Positions 45,833 to 53,360 of a DNA stretch of 64,000 nucleotides are shown in pieces. The DNA is taken from the NCBI GenBank assembly GCA_003054695.1, contig QAZA01000045.1:755956-819955 (forward strand). Direction: 5' to 3'. The stretch's first letter is position 1, and every line of letters begins with the position of its first letter. Made by a program: the position numbers and the translations under genes. The notes beneath the pieces were generated by a model that was given only the letters and a program-made list of their open reading frames with translations, was not told where the DNA came from and ran no database searches. This DNA is from Verrucomicrobia bacterium LW23 (GTDB taxonomy: Bacteria; Verrucomicrobiota; Verrucomicrobiia; Methylacidiphilales; UBA1321).

Positions 45833-46705
45833 GTGGTTGCTATCCCCCTGATCCTGTTGGTGATGCTCACTGCGGCGGCCTGCTTTGTGCTGGGCGCGGC
45901 CGGGCCGCTGGTGCTGCGGCGGTTTATCTCGCTGGAGAAGCTGCATCTCAATAACGAGGTGGCCGGCGTCAAGTTCGGCGCGCTGGCCGCGTTTTACTCC
46001 GTGCTGCTTGCGTTTATTGTGGTGGTAGTGTGGACGGGCTATACCGACGCCGACGCCGTGTGCCAGCAGGAGGCGGTAAACTGCCAGAATCTCTACCGCC
46101 TCTCCCAGGGGCTCGATATCTCCGGCACCATGCACGCCGAGCTGGAGGGGGCGATTCGCGAGTATGTGGCGCTGGTTATCAAGGAGGAATGGCCGAACAT
46201 GGGGCAGGGCCGGCACTCCGTGGCCGCGCAGCAGCAGTTTCAGAAGCTCAGCGCCCTGGTGATCAACATCCACCGCTCCATACACAACAGCAATACGCCT
46301 ACCGACAGCGACCGCATCCTGCAGTCCGCCTGGCAGCCGGGCAGTCTTAACATTCAGCAGCAAATGCTGGCCGTCTACACCCAGCTGGCGGTGGATCGCA
46401 ACCAGCGGTTGCTCTCCAGCACCACCAACGTGCCGGGCATTTTATGGGTGGTGCTGGGGCTTGGCGCAGTATCGGCACTGGTGTTTTGCTGCTTTTTTGG
46501 ATCGCCCAACCTCTATGCCCAGGCGCTGATGAGCGCGATTGTAGCCATGATGCTGGGCCTCATCCTCCTCGCTATCTTCCAGCTGGACAACAACTTCATC
46601 GGCGAGTGGGGCATCCGCCCCCACGCCTTTGAGAACGTGCTCCACACCATGGAAACTGAAAAGCCCGCCCCCACCCCGCCGCAGGTGCCGGAGCTTCAGC
46701 GCTGA
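45833..46705 (+). CDS. DUF4239-like (bestrophin-type) membrane protein
   Basis: 290 residues with two N-terminal membrane helices (about 3-24 and 45-65), a soluble helical middle (70-200) and two more helices (about 205-230 and 235-260). The pattern 'helix, ALAAFYSVLLAFIVVVVWTGY, coiled helical domain, paired helices' matches DUF4239, thought to be bestrophin-related and possibly an ion channel; this is by resemblance. Starts with GTG, which begins the first helix. Transcribed like sctN, 281 bases downstream, and followed at 92 bases by the RodZ-like gene. Function unproven. Confidence 0.65.
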   Translation: MVAIPLILLVMLTAAACFVLGAAGPLVLRRFISLEKLHLNNEVAGVKFGALAAFYSVLLAFIVVVVWTGYTDADAVCQQEAVNCQNLYRLSQGLDISGTMHAELEGAIREYVALVIKEEWPNMGQGRHSVAAQQQFQKLSALVINIHRSIHNSNTPTDSDRILQSAWQPGSLNIQQQMLAVYTQLAVDRNQRLLSSTTNVPGILWVVLGLGAVSALVFCCFFGSPNLYAQALMSAIVAMMLGLILLAIFQLDNNFIGEWGIRPHAFENVLHTMETEKPAPTPPQVPELQR

Positions 46706-46797
46706 TGGGGCAGGGTGGGGAGTGGTAAAAACTCCCCTCTCCCTGCCGTGCGATGCCGGTTGCCATCCACGCGCAAACCGGGCATATTAGGGGCAGG

Positions 46798-47898
46798 ATG
46801 ACCTCGGTAGGAGAGATACTGCGCAACAGCCGCCTGAGCAAGGAGTGGACGCCGGAAGCGGCGTCGCGCGTCACGAAAATCCGTGTGCCGCAACTGCTTG
46901 CGCTGGAGCGTAACGACTACTCCAAGTTTGCCGCGCCTGCCTACGCGCGCGGCTTTGTGCGCATCTACGCACGCTGCCTGGGGCTGGACGAAAAGGCGAT
47001 CCTCTCCCAGCTGGACGGCACCTACGAGGGCGACGACGACGACATGTTTGTGCACGCGCCGCCGGTGGACTACGTCCCCGAGCGCATCCGCCTGCCCCTG
47101 GGCAGCCCCACCAGCGACATGGGCTGGAAGATCCTGGTCGGCGGCTTCCTGCTGTTCCTCATCATCACCGGCATTGTGATTGGCTACTGGCTGCAGGCCA
47201 CGCCGGCCGCGCTCAGCAATTTGTGGAGCGGGCCGGGCACCGGTTCGCCCTCCACAACGCGCGCGCCTTCCACCGCCACCACACCGGCGGCGCCGTCGCC
47301 GGGCGCGTCGTCCGTTACGCAGCGCCCCGGCCCGGGTTCCGCGGCCGCCCGCCCTGGCTCTGGCCCTGGCGCCGCGCCCAGCATCTCCACGGTGCCCGAG
47401 GTGCCGACCGCGCCACGCGCCACGGCGGTGGTGCCGACGCCGGGGCTGGATATGTCCGCGCCGGCGGTCACCCCCGTTACGCCTGGGGCCACGCCCCCCG
47501 CGCCTGGCGATATCCCCGTAGCGCCCATCGCAGCACCCGTCACGCCGGGTGACATCCCGACTGCGCCACCCGTGGTGGAGACTCCGGGCGCGCCTGCCCC
47601 CGCCCCCACCGCTCCTGGCGCCGCGCCCGCCCCCGCGGGTGGGGAGCCGCACCGGCTGCGCATTACGGCGCGGGGCAACGGCGTGCGCATTACCATGTCG
47701 CGCACCACCAGGGCGGGTGTGGTGAAGGAGAACCACACGCTCAACAACGGGCAGTCGCAGGAGTACACCGGCTCATTCTTCAGCTTCGACACGTCCGCGC
47801 CCAACCTGACCAGCTGGGGCTGGGACGGAGAGGACCGCGGCATTATCGATCCCAGCACCACAACGCCCATGGGCTACGACATGCCGCCGCCGAATTAG
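46798..47898 (+). CDS. RodZ-like protein (HTH, one membrane helix, periplasmic domain)
   Basis: 366 residues. A cytoplasmic HTH_25-type domain at 1-70 (VGEILRNSRLSKEWTPEAAS, then PAYARGFVRIYARCLGLDE, the classic RodZ/HTH_25 spacing), an acidic link, one membrane helix at 110-131, a Pro/Thr/Ala-rich periplasmic stretch (135-290) and a C-terminal beta domain (about 295-350). RodZ links MreB to the envelope and sets rod shape; distant relatives act as membrane-bound regulators. The C-terminal domain is only loosely like DUF4115. Start 46798 begins the HTH; 46753 is an earlier in-frame ATG. No mre gene nearby. Confidence 0.78.
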   Translation: MTSVGEILRNSRLSKEWTPEAASRVTKIRVPQLLALERNDYSKFAAPAYARGFVRIYARCLGLDEKAILSQLDGTYEGDDDDMFVHAPPVDYVPERIRLPLGSPTSDMGWKILVGGFLLFLIITGIVIGYWLQATPAALSNLWSGPGTGSPSTTRAPSTATTPAAPSPGASSVTQRPGPGSAAARPGSGPGAAPSISTVPEVPTAPRATAVVPTPGLDMSAPAVTPVTPGATPPAPGDIPVAPIAAPVTPGDIPTAPPVVETPGAPAPAPTAPGAAPAPAGGEPHRLRITARGNGVRITMSRTTRAGVVKENHTLNNGQSQEYTGSFFSFDTSAPNLTSWGWDGEDRGIIDPSTTTPMGYDMPPPN

Positions 47899-47941
47899 TG
47901 CCCTGCAGTACCCCCCTTTATCGCACGTGAAGCGCTGAAAA

Positions 47942-47972
47942 AGGCCCGGCCGCATTCTCAACCGCCGGGCCT
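47942..47972 (-). terminator. intrinsic-type terminator facing the minus strand
   Basis: A perfect 9-bp stem AGGCCCGGC/GCCGGGCCT with a 13-base loop. On the minus strand it is followed by TTTTTC, a canonical terminator; on the plus strand no T tract follows. It lies between two plus-strand genes, so it would stop antisense rather than sense transcription, though a stem alone may also help end the RodZ-like transcript. Confidence 0.55.
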
Positions 47973-48001
47973 GTCCGATTCAGCCCTCCAACCACAGACG
48001 C

Positions 48002-48346
48002 ATGAATTCCATTAACATCATCGCCCCCTACAAGTACGAGGGCGTCTGGGTCTTCGACGACCCCAAAGTCGGGCTTGTGCGCGAGCCGTTTGTTATGGGC
48101 ATCGACGAAATGATCGACGCGGCGACCGAGGCGTACCCCGATGCGGATAAAGGCTTTACGATTATCTTTGCCGCCAGGCCTTTCCCCGGCTACTCGTTCA
48201 AACTGGAGTGGCGCCGGCCCGAGTACGACGGCAACTGGTATTACTGCGAGGCCCTCAACATGGAAGGCTGGCTGTGCCCCGCCCTCCAGCGCTATTTCGA
48301 GAAGCCGCCCACGGAAATCTACGTGCGCGCGCAGGAGAAGAAGTAG
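48002..48346 (+). CDS. conserved small protein (DUF6717-like)
   Basis: 114 residues, soluble, no signal or membrane helix. Compact alpha/beta composition: NSINIIAPYKYEGVWVFDDP, then GLVREPFVMGIDEMIDAATE and WYYCEALNMEGWLCPALQRYF. This recalls small proteins filed under DUF6717 in PVC genomes, an identification from memory with moderate certainty. It is the gene directly upstream of tag (49 bases), so the two may share a transcript. No catalytic residues obvious. Confidence 0.6.
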   Translation: MNSINIIAPYKYEGVWVFDDPKVGLVREPFVMGIDEMIDAATEAYPDADKGFTIIFAARPFPGYSFKLEWRRPEYDGNWYYCEALNMEGWLCPALQRYFEKPPTEIYVRAQEKK

Positions 48347-48395
48347 CGTAGCAACCGGCGTACAGCAACGACCCACCCTCCCTCCGCTCTCTCTC

Positions 48396-49040
48396 ATGCC
48401 CCCCGCCAAACCCGCCCCCTACTCGCCCCCGGACAACAAGCCGCGCTGCACATGGTGTGTGAGCGAAGAGATCTACCTACGCTACCACGACGACGAGTGG
48501 GGCCGGCCCGTGCACGACGACCGGCTGCTCTTCGAGTTCCTCATCCTGGAAAGCTTTCAGGCCGGGCTAAGCTGGATCACCATCCTCAAAAAGCGCGAGA
48601 ACTTCCGCCGCGCCTTCCACAACTTTGAGGCGGAGAAGGTGGCGTTGTTTGACGACGCAAAGATTGAGGAACTGATGCAGGACGCCGGCATCGTACGCAA
48701 CCGCCTCAAAATCGTGGCCGCCATCAACAACGCGCGCCTTTATCTGGAGATACAGAAGGAGTTCGGCTCCTTCGACAAATACGTGTGGAGCTTTGTCGGC
48801 GGCGCGCCCGTCATCAACGATCGCCCCGCGCACACCTCCATCCCCGCCTTCACGCCGCAGTCCGACGCCATGAGCAAGGACATGGGCAAACGCGGTTTCA
48901 AGTTCCGCGGCACCACCATCTGCTACGCCTTCATGCAGGCCGTGGGGATGGTGGACGACCACCTGAACAGCTGCTGGTGCAAGACAGGGACGGCTAAGGA
49001 GAAGGTCTCTTTAGCGCCGAAGGCGCGGAACATCTCGTAG
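48396..49040 (+). CDS. tag: DNA-3-methyladenine glycosylase I
   Basis: 214-residue base-excision enzyme that removes 3-methyladenine. Motifs: RCTWCVSEEIYLRYHDDEWG (the zinc ligand Cys and the active-site HDxEWG), FEFLILESFQAGLSWITIL (the ExxQAGLSW base pocket), KIVAAINNARLYLEIQKEFG, and the C-terminal HLNSCWC supplying the remaining zinc His/Cys ligands. Start 48396 begins just ahead of the conserved core. The last ten codons (SLAPKARNIS) and the TAG stop lie inside the outer arm of the palindromic repeat at 49015, so the natural 3' end has probably been replaced; the zinc site remains intact. Confidence 0.93.
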   Translation: MPPAKPAPYSPPDNKPRCTWCVSEEIYLRYHDDEWGRPVHDDRLLFEFLILESFQAGLSWITILKKRENFRRAFHNFEAEKVALFDDAKIEELMQDAGIVRNRLKIVAAINNARLYLEIQKEFGSFDKYVWSFVGGAPVINDRPAHTSIPAFTPQSDAMSKDMGKRGFKFRGTTICYAFMQAVGMVDDHLNSCWCKTGTAKEKVSLAPKARNIS

Positions 49041-49225
49041 CCCAGGGTAAGGTCCGCCGCAGCCCTGGGGTTAAGGTGCCTCTGAATCGCGTCCTGAAGG
49101 GACGCCCTGTTCTCAGGCTGACCGTTGGGGCGTCCCTTCAGGACGCATTTCTTTCCCGTCATAACCCAGGGCTGCGGCAGACCTTACCCTGGGCTACGAG
49201 ATGTATCTCGCCTTTGGCGCTTCAG
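49015..49225. repeat. large nested intergenic palindrome (copy H1)
   Basis: Outer arms 49015-49072 and 49163-49225 are imperfect reverse complements over about 60 bases (exact stretches include CATCTCGTAGCCCAGGGTAA). Nested inside is a perfect 19-bp pair: GCGTCCTGAAGGGACGCCC at 49089-49107 and its reverse complement at 49128-49146. It lies between convergent genes; the left arm reaches into the 3' end of tag. Modules recur at 61190-61285 (copy H3). Confidence 0.9.
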
Positions 49226-49248
49226 AAGTTGGGCCTCCATACTCGCGT

Positions 49249-50388
49249 TCACGGGTCCACCCACTGCACCATCATGCCGTCCGGCGGGTTGCGGGGGTCG
49301 ACGCCCAGGGCGGCGGGGGAGGCGTTGTAGTGTTGGTAGAAGTGCTCCGCCAGCCAGGGCAGGTTGCCGGAGCGGCGGCGGGTTTCGGCGACTTCCGGCG
49401 TGGGCAGGGGGCGCATGATGCGGATTTTTGCGCGGAACTCCTTGCCGGCAAGCGCCTCGCCTGTGCGCGGGGGGATACCTGTGGCGGCGCAAAAGCGTTT
49501 AACGTCGGCACCTTCCACCAGCATCAGGCACGGGGTGGAGCGGCCGGGTAGCGTTACCATCACCGCAGCGCACTGGTCGCGGCGGTTGGGGACATCGCGC
49601 GGCCAGAGGTGCAGGTTGCCGGCAAAGCGGCCTTCCACCGCAAAGCGTTTGCGGTCCGAGGCTTCCGGAGTGGTGAATTGTGTGGCGAAGTCCTCCTTCA
49701 CCCGCGTTTCATCGCTCTCCCGCGCGCCTGCGACCATCGCCACCCCCAGCCCAGTGCCGCCCGTGGCCAGGGCAATGATCCACAGCAGCAGCACGGGCCA
49801 CCAGGCCAGGTGCCAGTGCAGGTTGCGCACGCGGGCGGCGCTCCAGTCGCGCGTAGCGGGCTCCAGCATATGCGGCCTGCGTCGCAGCACGTACCAGCAC
49901 AACAGGCGCGCTACGGGAAAGACGGCCAGCACGGCCAGCGTCCACCACGCGCCGTACAGTGTGGGGTAGTAGTCGATATCCATGCCCAGGCTTGCCAGCA
50001 GCAGGAGCACCGGCAGTATCGCCGCAAAGAGATCCACCAGCACATAGGCCGGGTGCGTGGTAATCACGGCCGTGCTGACGGACCACGAATCGCCCGGCAC
50101 CACAACGCTGACGGGGCCGATGTGGCGCGGCGTGCTTACCTGCTCCACCTTAAAGTGCGGCCACACAATACCGCGCAGGCCCAGCATCATCAGCAGCCCG
50201 CCCGCCACGGCAAAGCCGATAACGGTAGCATCCCCCGGCGGGGGCGGGTTGATGTAGGCAAACGCGTCGTTATGCGGCCCGTACCAGCCTTTGCCCAAGG
50301 CGATGCGGTGCAGCACGCCCATCCCCAGCAGCAGGGCGGCCAGCAGCTCAATTACCACTATCTGGATGAGGGACGGTATGCGGTTCAC
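49249..50388 (-). CDS. membrane protein with four to five helices, unknown function
   Basis: 379 residues. Helices near 8-28, 55-75, 115-137 (YVLVDLFAAILPVLLLLASLG), 145-170 and 195-225 (WHLAWWPVLLLWIIALATGG); a soluble C-terminal part (230-379) with FAVEGRFAGNLHLWPRDVPN and an ending VDPRNPPDGMMVQWVDP. The region 80-110 is a beta-type exported loop of the DUF3592 sort, but the match is loose. No enzyme motif recognised. Convergent with tag, with the H1 palindrome between the two stops. Confidence 0.65.
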   Translation of the reverse strand: MNRIPSLIQIVVIELLAALLLGMGVLHRIALGKGWYGPHNDAFAYINPPPPGDATVIGFAVAGGLLMMLGLRGIVWPHFKVEQVSTPRHIGPVSVVVPGDSWSVSTAVITTHPAYVLVDLFAAILPVLLLLASLGMDIDYYPTLYGAWWTLAVLAVFPVARLLCWYVLRRRPHMLEPATRDWSAARVRNLHWHLAWWPVLLLWIIALATGGTGLGVAMVAGARESDETRVKEDFATQFTTPEASDRKRFAVEGRFAGNLHLWPRDVPNRRDQCAAVMVTLPGRSTPCLMLVEGADVKRFCAATGIPPRTGEALAGKEFRAKIRIMRPLPTPEVAETRRRSGNLPWLAEHFYQHYNASPAALGVDPRNPPDGMMVQWVDP

Positions 50389-50779
50389 GCCCCGTCAGTA
50401 CACGTGCGCGGGCGGCCCGGCGTCAAGCATTCTTGGGGGAAGGGGGAGTATTTAACCACGAAGCACACGAAGCACACGAAATTTACGGAGGGGACGAAAG
50501 GGAGGGGTATGAAGGGTATGGATTCCGTTTTTGCTTTATCCCCACTTAGCGGCTTTGTCCCCCTTCGTGCGAAAACTTTCCCCATCTTCTCCGCCGCGTT
50601 TTGAAAGGGGAGTTCTCTCGCTAAGGGGGATAAAGACGCTAAGTGGGGATAATGGGGGACGCGGGGAAGCGGACACAAACACCATAATCCATTCCACTCC
50701 TCCGCTTTCCCCTTTCGTCCCCTCCGTAGATTTCGTGTGGTTCGTGTGCTTCGTGGTTAAAAGACTCCCCCCTGCCTTC
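50389..50779. repeat. 391-base gap filled by nested palindromes (copy F)
   Basis: Outer arms 50451-50500 and about 50710-50762 are reverse complements over some 50 bases with few mismatches; they begin/end with TTTAACCACGAAGCACACGA and GTGTGCTTCGTGGTTAAAA, so the GTGGTTAA end points outwards here, the reverse of copies A and E. A second palindrome lies inside: left arm about 50535-50583 (CTTAGCGGCTTTGTCCCCCT), right arm about 50593-50652. The inner one shares 23 identical bases with copy G at 62160. Nothing coding in the gap. Confidence 0.85.
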
Positions 50780-52141
50780 TCAGAACGAGTAGACCACGTC
50801 CACGCTCACCTGATGCTGGTCCAGGCCGTTGATCGTGTCGTCGCTGCCACGGTCATAGCGGTACTCCACGCGGGTCAGCACATTTTCCCAGAGGTCGAAG
50901 CCGGCGGTAATGGTGCCGCTCCAGAGGTCGGTGCTGCTGCCCAGGGGGGAGGCTGCGTTGTTGCCGGGGATGGAATTGCCGACGATCTTGCCGGAGTCAT
51001 CGTTGTGCAGGTACTCCGCGCGGCCGGCCAGGGAGAAGACTGGGGTGAAGCGGTACTTGCTGTAGAGGCCCAGGCCCCACCAGTTGGAGTTGTCCTGCGT
51101 GGGAGCGCCAAACACGGCGTCGGTGCCGCTGCCTGCAAAGCCGGCCATCAGGTCAAAGGCCAGGATAAGCGCCTCGTTCGGCACGCATTTAGGGCGCCAC
51201 TCGCCGGAAATCTCGCCGACAGCAAGGGGCAGGTTGTCGAGAAACGCGGGCGAAGCCTGGTCCACCGAGCCGTCCGGCGCGACAAAGAAGGTGCCCGACA
51301 GCCATGCGTTGCCGCCCGGCACCGTGTAGGTAATCTGCCCCGTAAATGCGTTGCCAAACTCCTGAATGCCCAGGCCGAAGAAGGCCGTGTCGGAGCCCTC
51401 CCACGAGCTGACCATGCCCACCGTTGCCTCCAGATGCTCCGTAAACGGATAGGTGAGCATAACGCCCGTGCTGGCGCCGTTGTAGTAGTTGGTGGACATG
51501 AGGCCGAAGCTGTAGTTCATGTTCTCCGGGCGCTCCTCGGCCTCGTAGCCCAGCAGGCCGGCAATTTTGCCGAACTTGACGATTAGCCCGTTGCCCACCG
51601 GCACGCGCATGGACACAAACGCCTGGTGCAGAAACAGCGACTCGCCTGGCGAGGTGGCCGGGTCGGCGCCGCCAAAGCGCACGGCGTCCTCGCCAAACCA
51701 CAGGTCGGTGCGGAAGCCGGCGGACCACTCGTCCTTGCGGTCGCTCAGGTCCTTCTCCAGCACCAGCTTAAAGGCGTTGATGTTGAAGTCGTTGTGGTCC
51801 ACGTCGTTACGCAGCGCGCTTTCCGTACTCTCGCTGGCCTCGCCCTTGCTGGCAAACTGGTTGGTGTAGCTGGCTTCCACATAGCCGCTCAGCCGCACCC
51901 CGCGCTGGGCGGTCTCCACATAAATGGCCTGGTCGTCCACAATGGTTTTCAGGTCCTTGGCGGACTTACTGCCCTGCTGCGGCTGAAGGGTCTCCCCGGC
52001 GCAGCAGCCGGTGCACAGTCCGCCGGGCGCCAGGCAGCCGATGGAGGACATCAGCGCGCCAAAGGCAAACAGCGCGCGCAGCGGGGTGAGGGAGGAGCGG
52101 AACCGTGGAGAGATGCGGGCCGGGGATAGGATGGAGGTCAT
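50780..52141 (-). CDS. outer-membrane beta-barrel porin (BBP2 type)
   Basis: 453 residues with an export signal and a possible lipobox (MSSIGC about residue 35), then CTGCC. From about residue 70 the protein is a string of amphipathic strands: GVRLSGYVEASYTNQF, FNINAFKLVLEKDLSD, WSAGFRTDLWFGE, VRVPVGNGLIVKFGKIAG and YEAEERPENMNYSFGLM, and it ends with an aromatic residue (VVYSF), the beta-barrel assembly signal. This is the pattern of putative PF07642-type porins. Start 52141 begins the signal segment. The leader has a pyrimidine-rich stretch and, further upstream, three TTGCRATAA motifs. Confidence 0.86.
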   Translation of the reverse strand: MTSILSPARISPRFRSSLTPLRALFAFGALMSSIGCLAPGGLCTGCCAGETLQPQQGSKSAKDLKTIVDDQAIYVETAQRGVRLSGYVEASYTNQFASKGEASESTESALRNDVDHNDFNINAFKLVLEKDLSDRKDEWSAGFRTDLWFGEDAVRFGGADPATSPGESLFLHQAFVSMRVPVGNGLIVKFGKIAGLLGYEAEERPENMNYSFGLMSTNYYNGASTGVMLTYPFTEHLEATVGMVSSWEGSDTAFFGLGIQEFGNAFTGQITYTVPGGNAWLSGTFFVAPDGSVDQASPAFLDNLPLAVGEISGEWRPKCVPNEALILAFDLMAGFAGSGTDAVFGAPTQDNSNWWGLGLYSKYRFTPVFSLAGRAEYLHNDDSGKIVGNSIPGNNAASPLGSSTDLWSGTITAGFDLWENVLTRVEYRYDRGSDDTINGLDQHQVSVDVVYSF

Positions 52142-52665
52142 GTCGGGATGCGGATGAATCGGGAATGAGGGAGCGGACGAGCAATGGGGGCGCGGCGCAC
52201 GGCAACGCCTGATGAGCGGAATTGCAAAAGGATTGCGATAAGGAGCGGCGCCGTTAGCGGGTGCGTTACCGAGAACGGCGGGTCTCCAGATAAAATCGAA
52301 TTGCAATAAGTATCAATCCGGCGGCATGATGCTTGCGTCGCTGCGGGCTGTCAACAACTAATGCAATTAAATTGCGATAACGAGGGCGCGACTGGTGCCG
52401 ATACCTGATGGGAACCTCACATTCCCCTTTTCCCCCGCCGTCCTCCGGGCCTGGCGAACTCGCGGCAAGCTGTCTGGGGATTGCTCTAACTCCCCATAGA
52501 ACGGTAAATCCATCACGATCAGAGGGCTTTGGCCCGTTTCCCATTGACGCCGCACAAGCCTTTCTCTTAATAGTGGTTTAGCGCCCCGTCGTGTGTTTCT
52601 ATTGGTAACAGATCCGCACCATACACCTTACTTACTTCGCCCCCCTCCTACCCCTACTTCACGCC
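52142..52665. promoter_or_regulatory. divergent regulatory region with repeated TTGCRATAA motifs
   Basis: 524-base gap between the porin and the cyclic-nucleotide-domain gene, AT-richer than its surroundings. Motif ATTGCGATAA occurs at 52232-52241 and 52371-52380, ATTGCAATAA at 52300-52309, and a weaker ATTGCAAAAG at 52221-52230, all on the plus strand. Such spaced direct repeats suit a repressor or activator of the porin. The rest of the gap shows no gene; a pyrimidine-rich leader precedes the ATG at 52666. Confidence 0.45.
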
Positions 52666-53124
52666 ATGTCCGAAACCACCAGCAATCCAAGCCTTCCCGC
52701 CTCCCATTGGATGGGTGCGCTTCGTCAGGATGACCGTGATCTCCTGAGCTCCTACGGTGAGTTTATCCCCGCCCACCCCGGCCAGGCGGTGATCCGCGAA
52801 GGCACAGAGCAGGACAACTTCTATTTTGTCGTCAGTGGCAAGCTGGAGGTCCGCCGTGGCGGTGCGCTTGGCGAACAAGTGATCGCGTACATAGGGCCCG
52901 GCGAAGCGATGGGCGAGGTGTGCATGTTCGATCCCGGCCCGGCCACCGCCACCGTTGTGCCCGTGGAGTTCTCCCAGCTGTGGCGCATTAATCAGGACGA
53001 GCTGCTTAACTTCATTAAGGATAACCCCGGCGCCGGTGCTGTTGTCCTGCTGGCCACCAGCTCCATCCTGGCCCAGCGCCTGCGTACCGCCGGCCACGCC
53101 GACGCGCTGACGCCCGGCGCCTGA
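52666..53124 (+). CDS. single-domain cyclic-nucleotide-binding-fold protein (degenerate phosphate cassette)
   Basis: 152 residues consisting of one CNMP/Crp N-terminal fold and a short helix; there is no DNA-binding HTH. Beta-roll pattern: VIREGTEQDNFYFVVSGKLEV, IAYIGPGEAMGEVCMF, then DPGPATATVVPVEFSQLWRI. The phosphate-binding cassette keeps the Gly-Glu (GEV) but the conserved Arg before Ala-Thr is replaced (GPATAT), so cyclic-nucleotide binding is doubtful. The final helix (FIKDNPGAGAVVLLATSSIL) fits the dimer helix. Divergent from the porin. Possible effector for the FHA-cyclase, but the cassette argues against it. Confidence 0.8.
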   Translation: MSETTSNPSLPASHWMGALRQDDRDLLSSYGEFIPAHPGQAVIREGTEQDNFYFVVSGKLEVRRGGALGEQVIAYIGPGEAMGEVCMFDPGPATATVVPVEFSQLWRINQDELLNFIKDNPGAGAVVLLATSSILAQRLRTAGHADALTPGA

Positions 53125-53296
53125 GGGCCTGAGGGCCAGGGCGCCGGCGGCTCATTCTGACTTTCATTTTGATGCGGAACGGCCGCGGGCTCCGCAGCTT
53201 CAGCCCGCGCCATGCCGCTTGGACTCCGTTACGCACATGTGCGCGGAAGCCGAACCGGCTCGCCGGAATGCATCGACTGCTGGGCGGCGGCCCACC

Positions 53297-53322
53297 GGGA
53301 AGGAAGGCAGGGATTCCTTCCC
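53297..53322. repeat. perfect 9-bp hairpin upstream of the EEP gene
   Basis: GGGAAGGAA/TTCCTTCCC with an 8-base loop, flanked by a weaker outer pairing (GGCCCAC with GTGGGC). It ends 39 bases before the ATG at 53361 and could be the terminator-like end of the upstream gene or a leader structure. Confidence 0.5.
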
Positions 53323-53360
53323 CGCAAAGCAGCAGTGGGCGGCGCAATATCTCCCTGACC

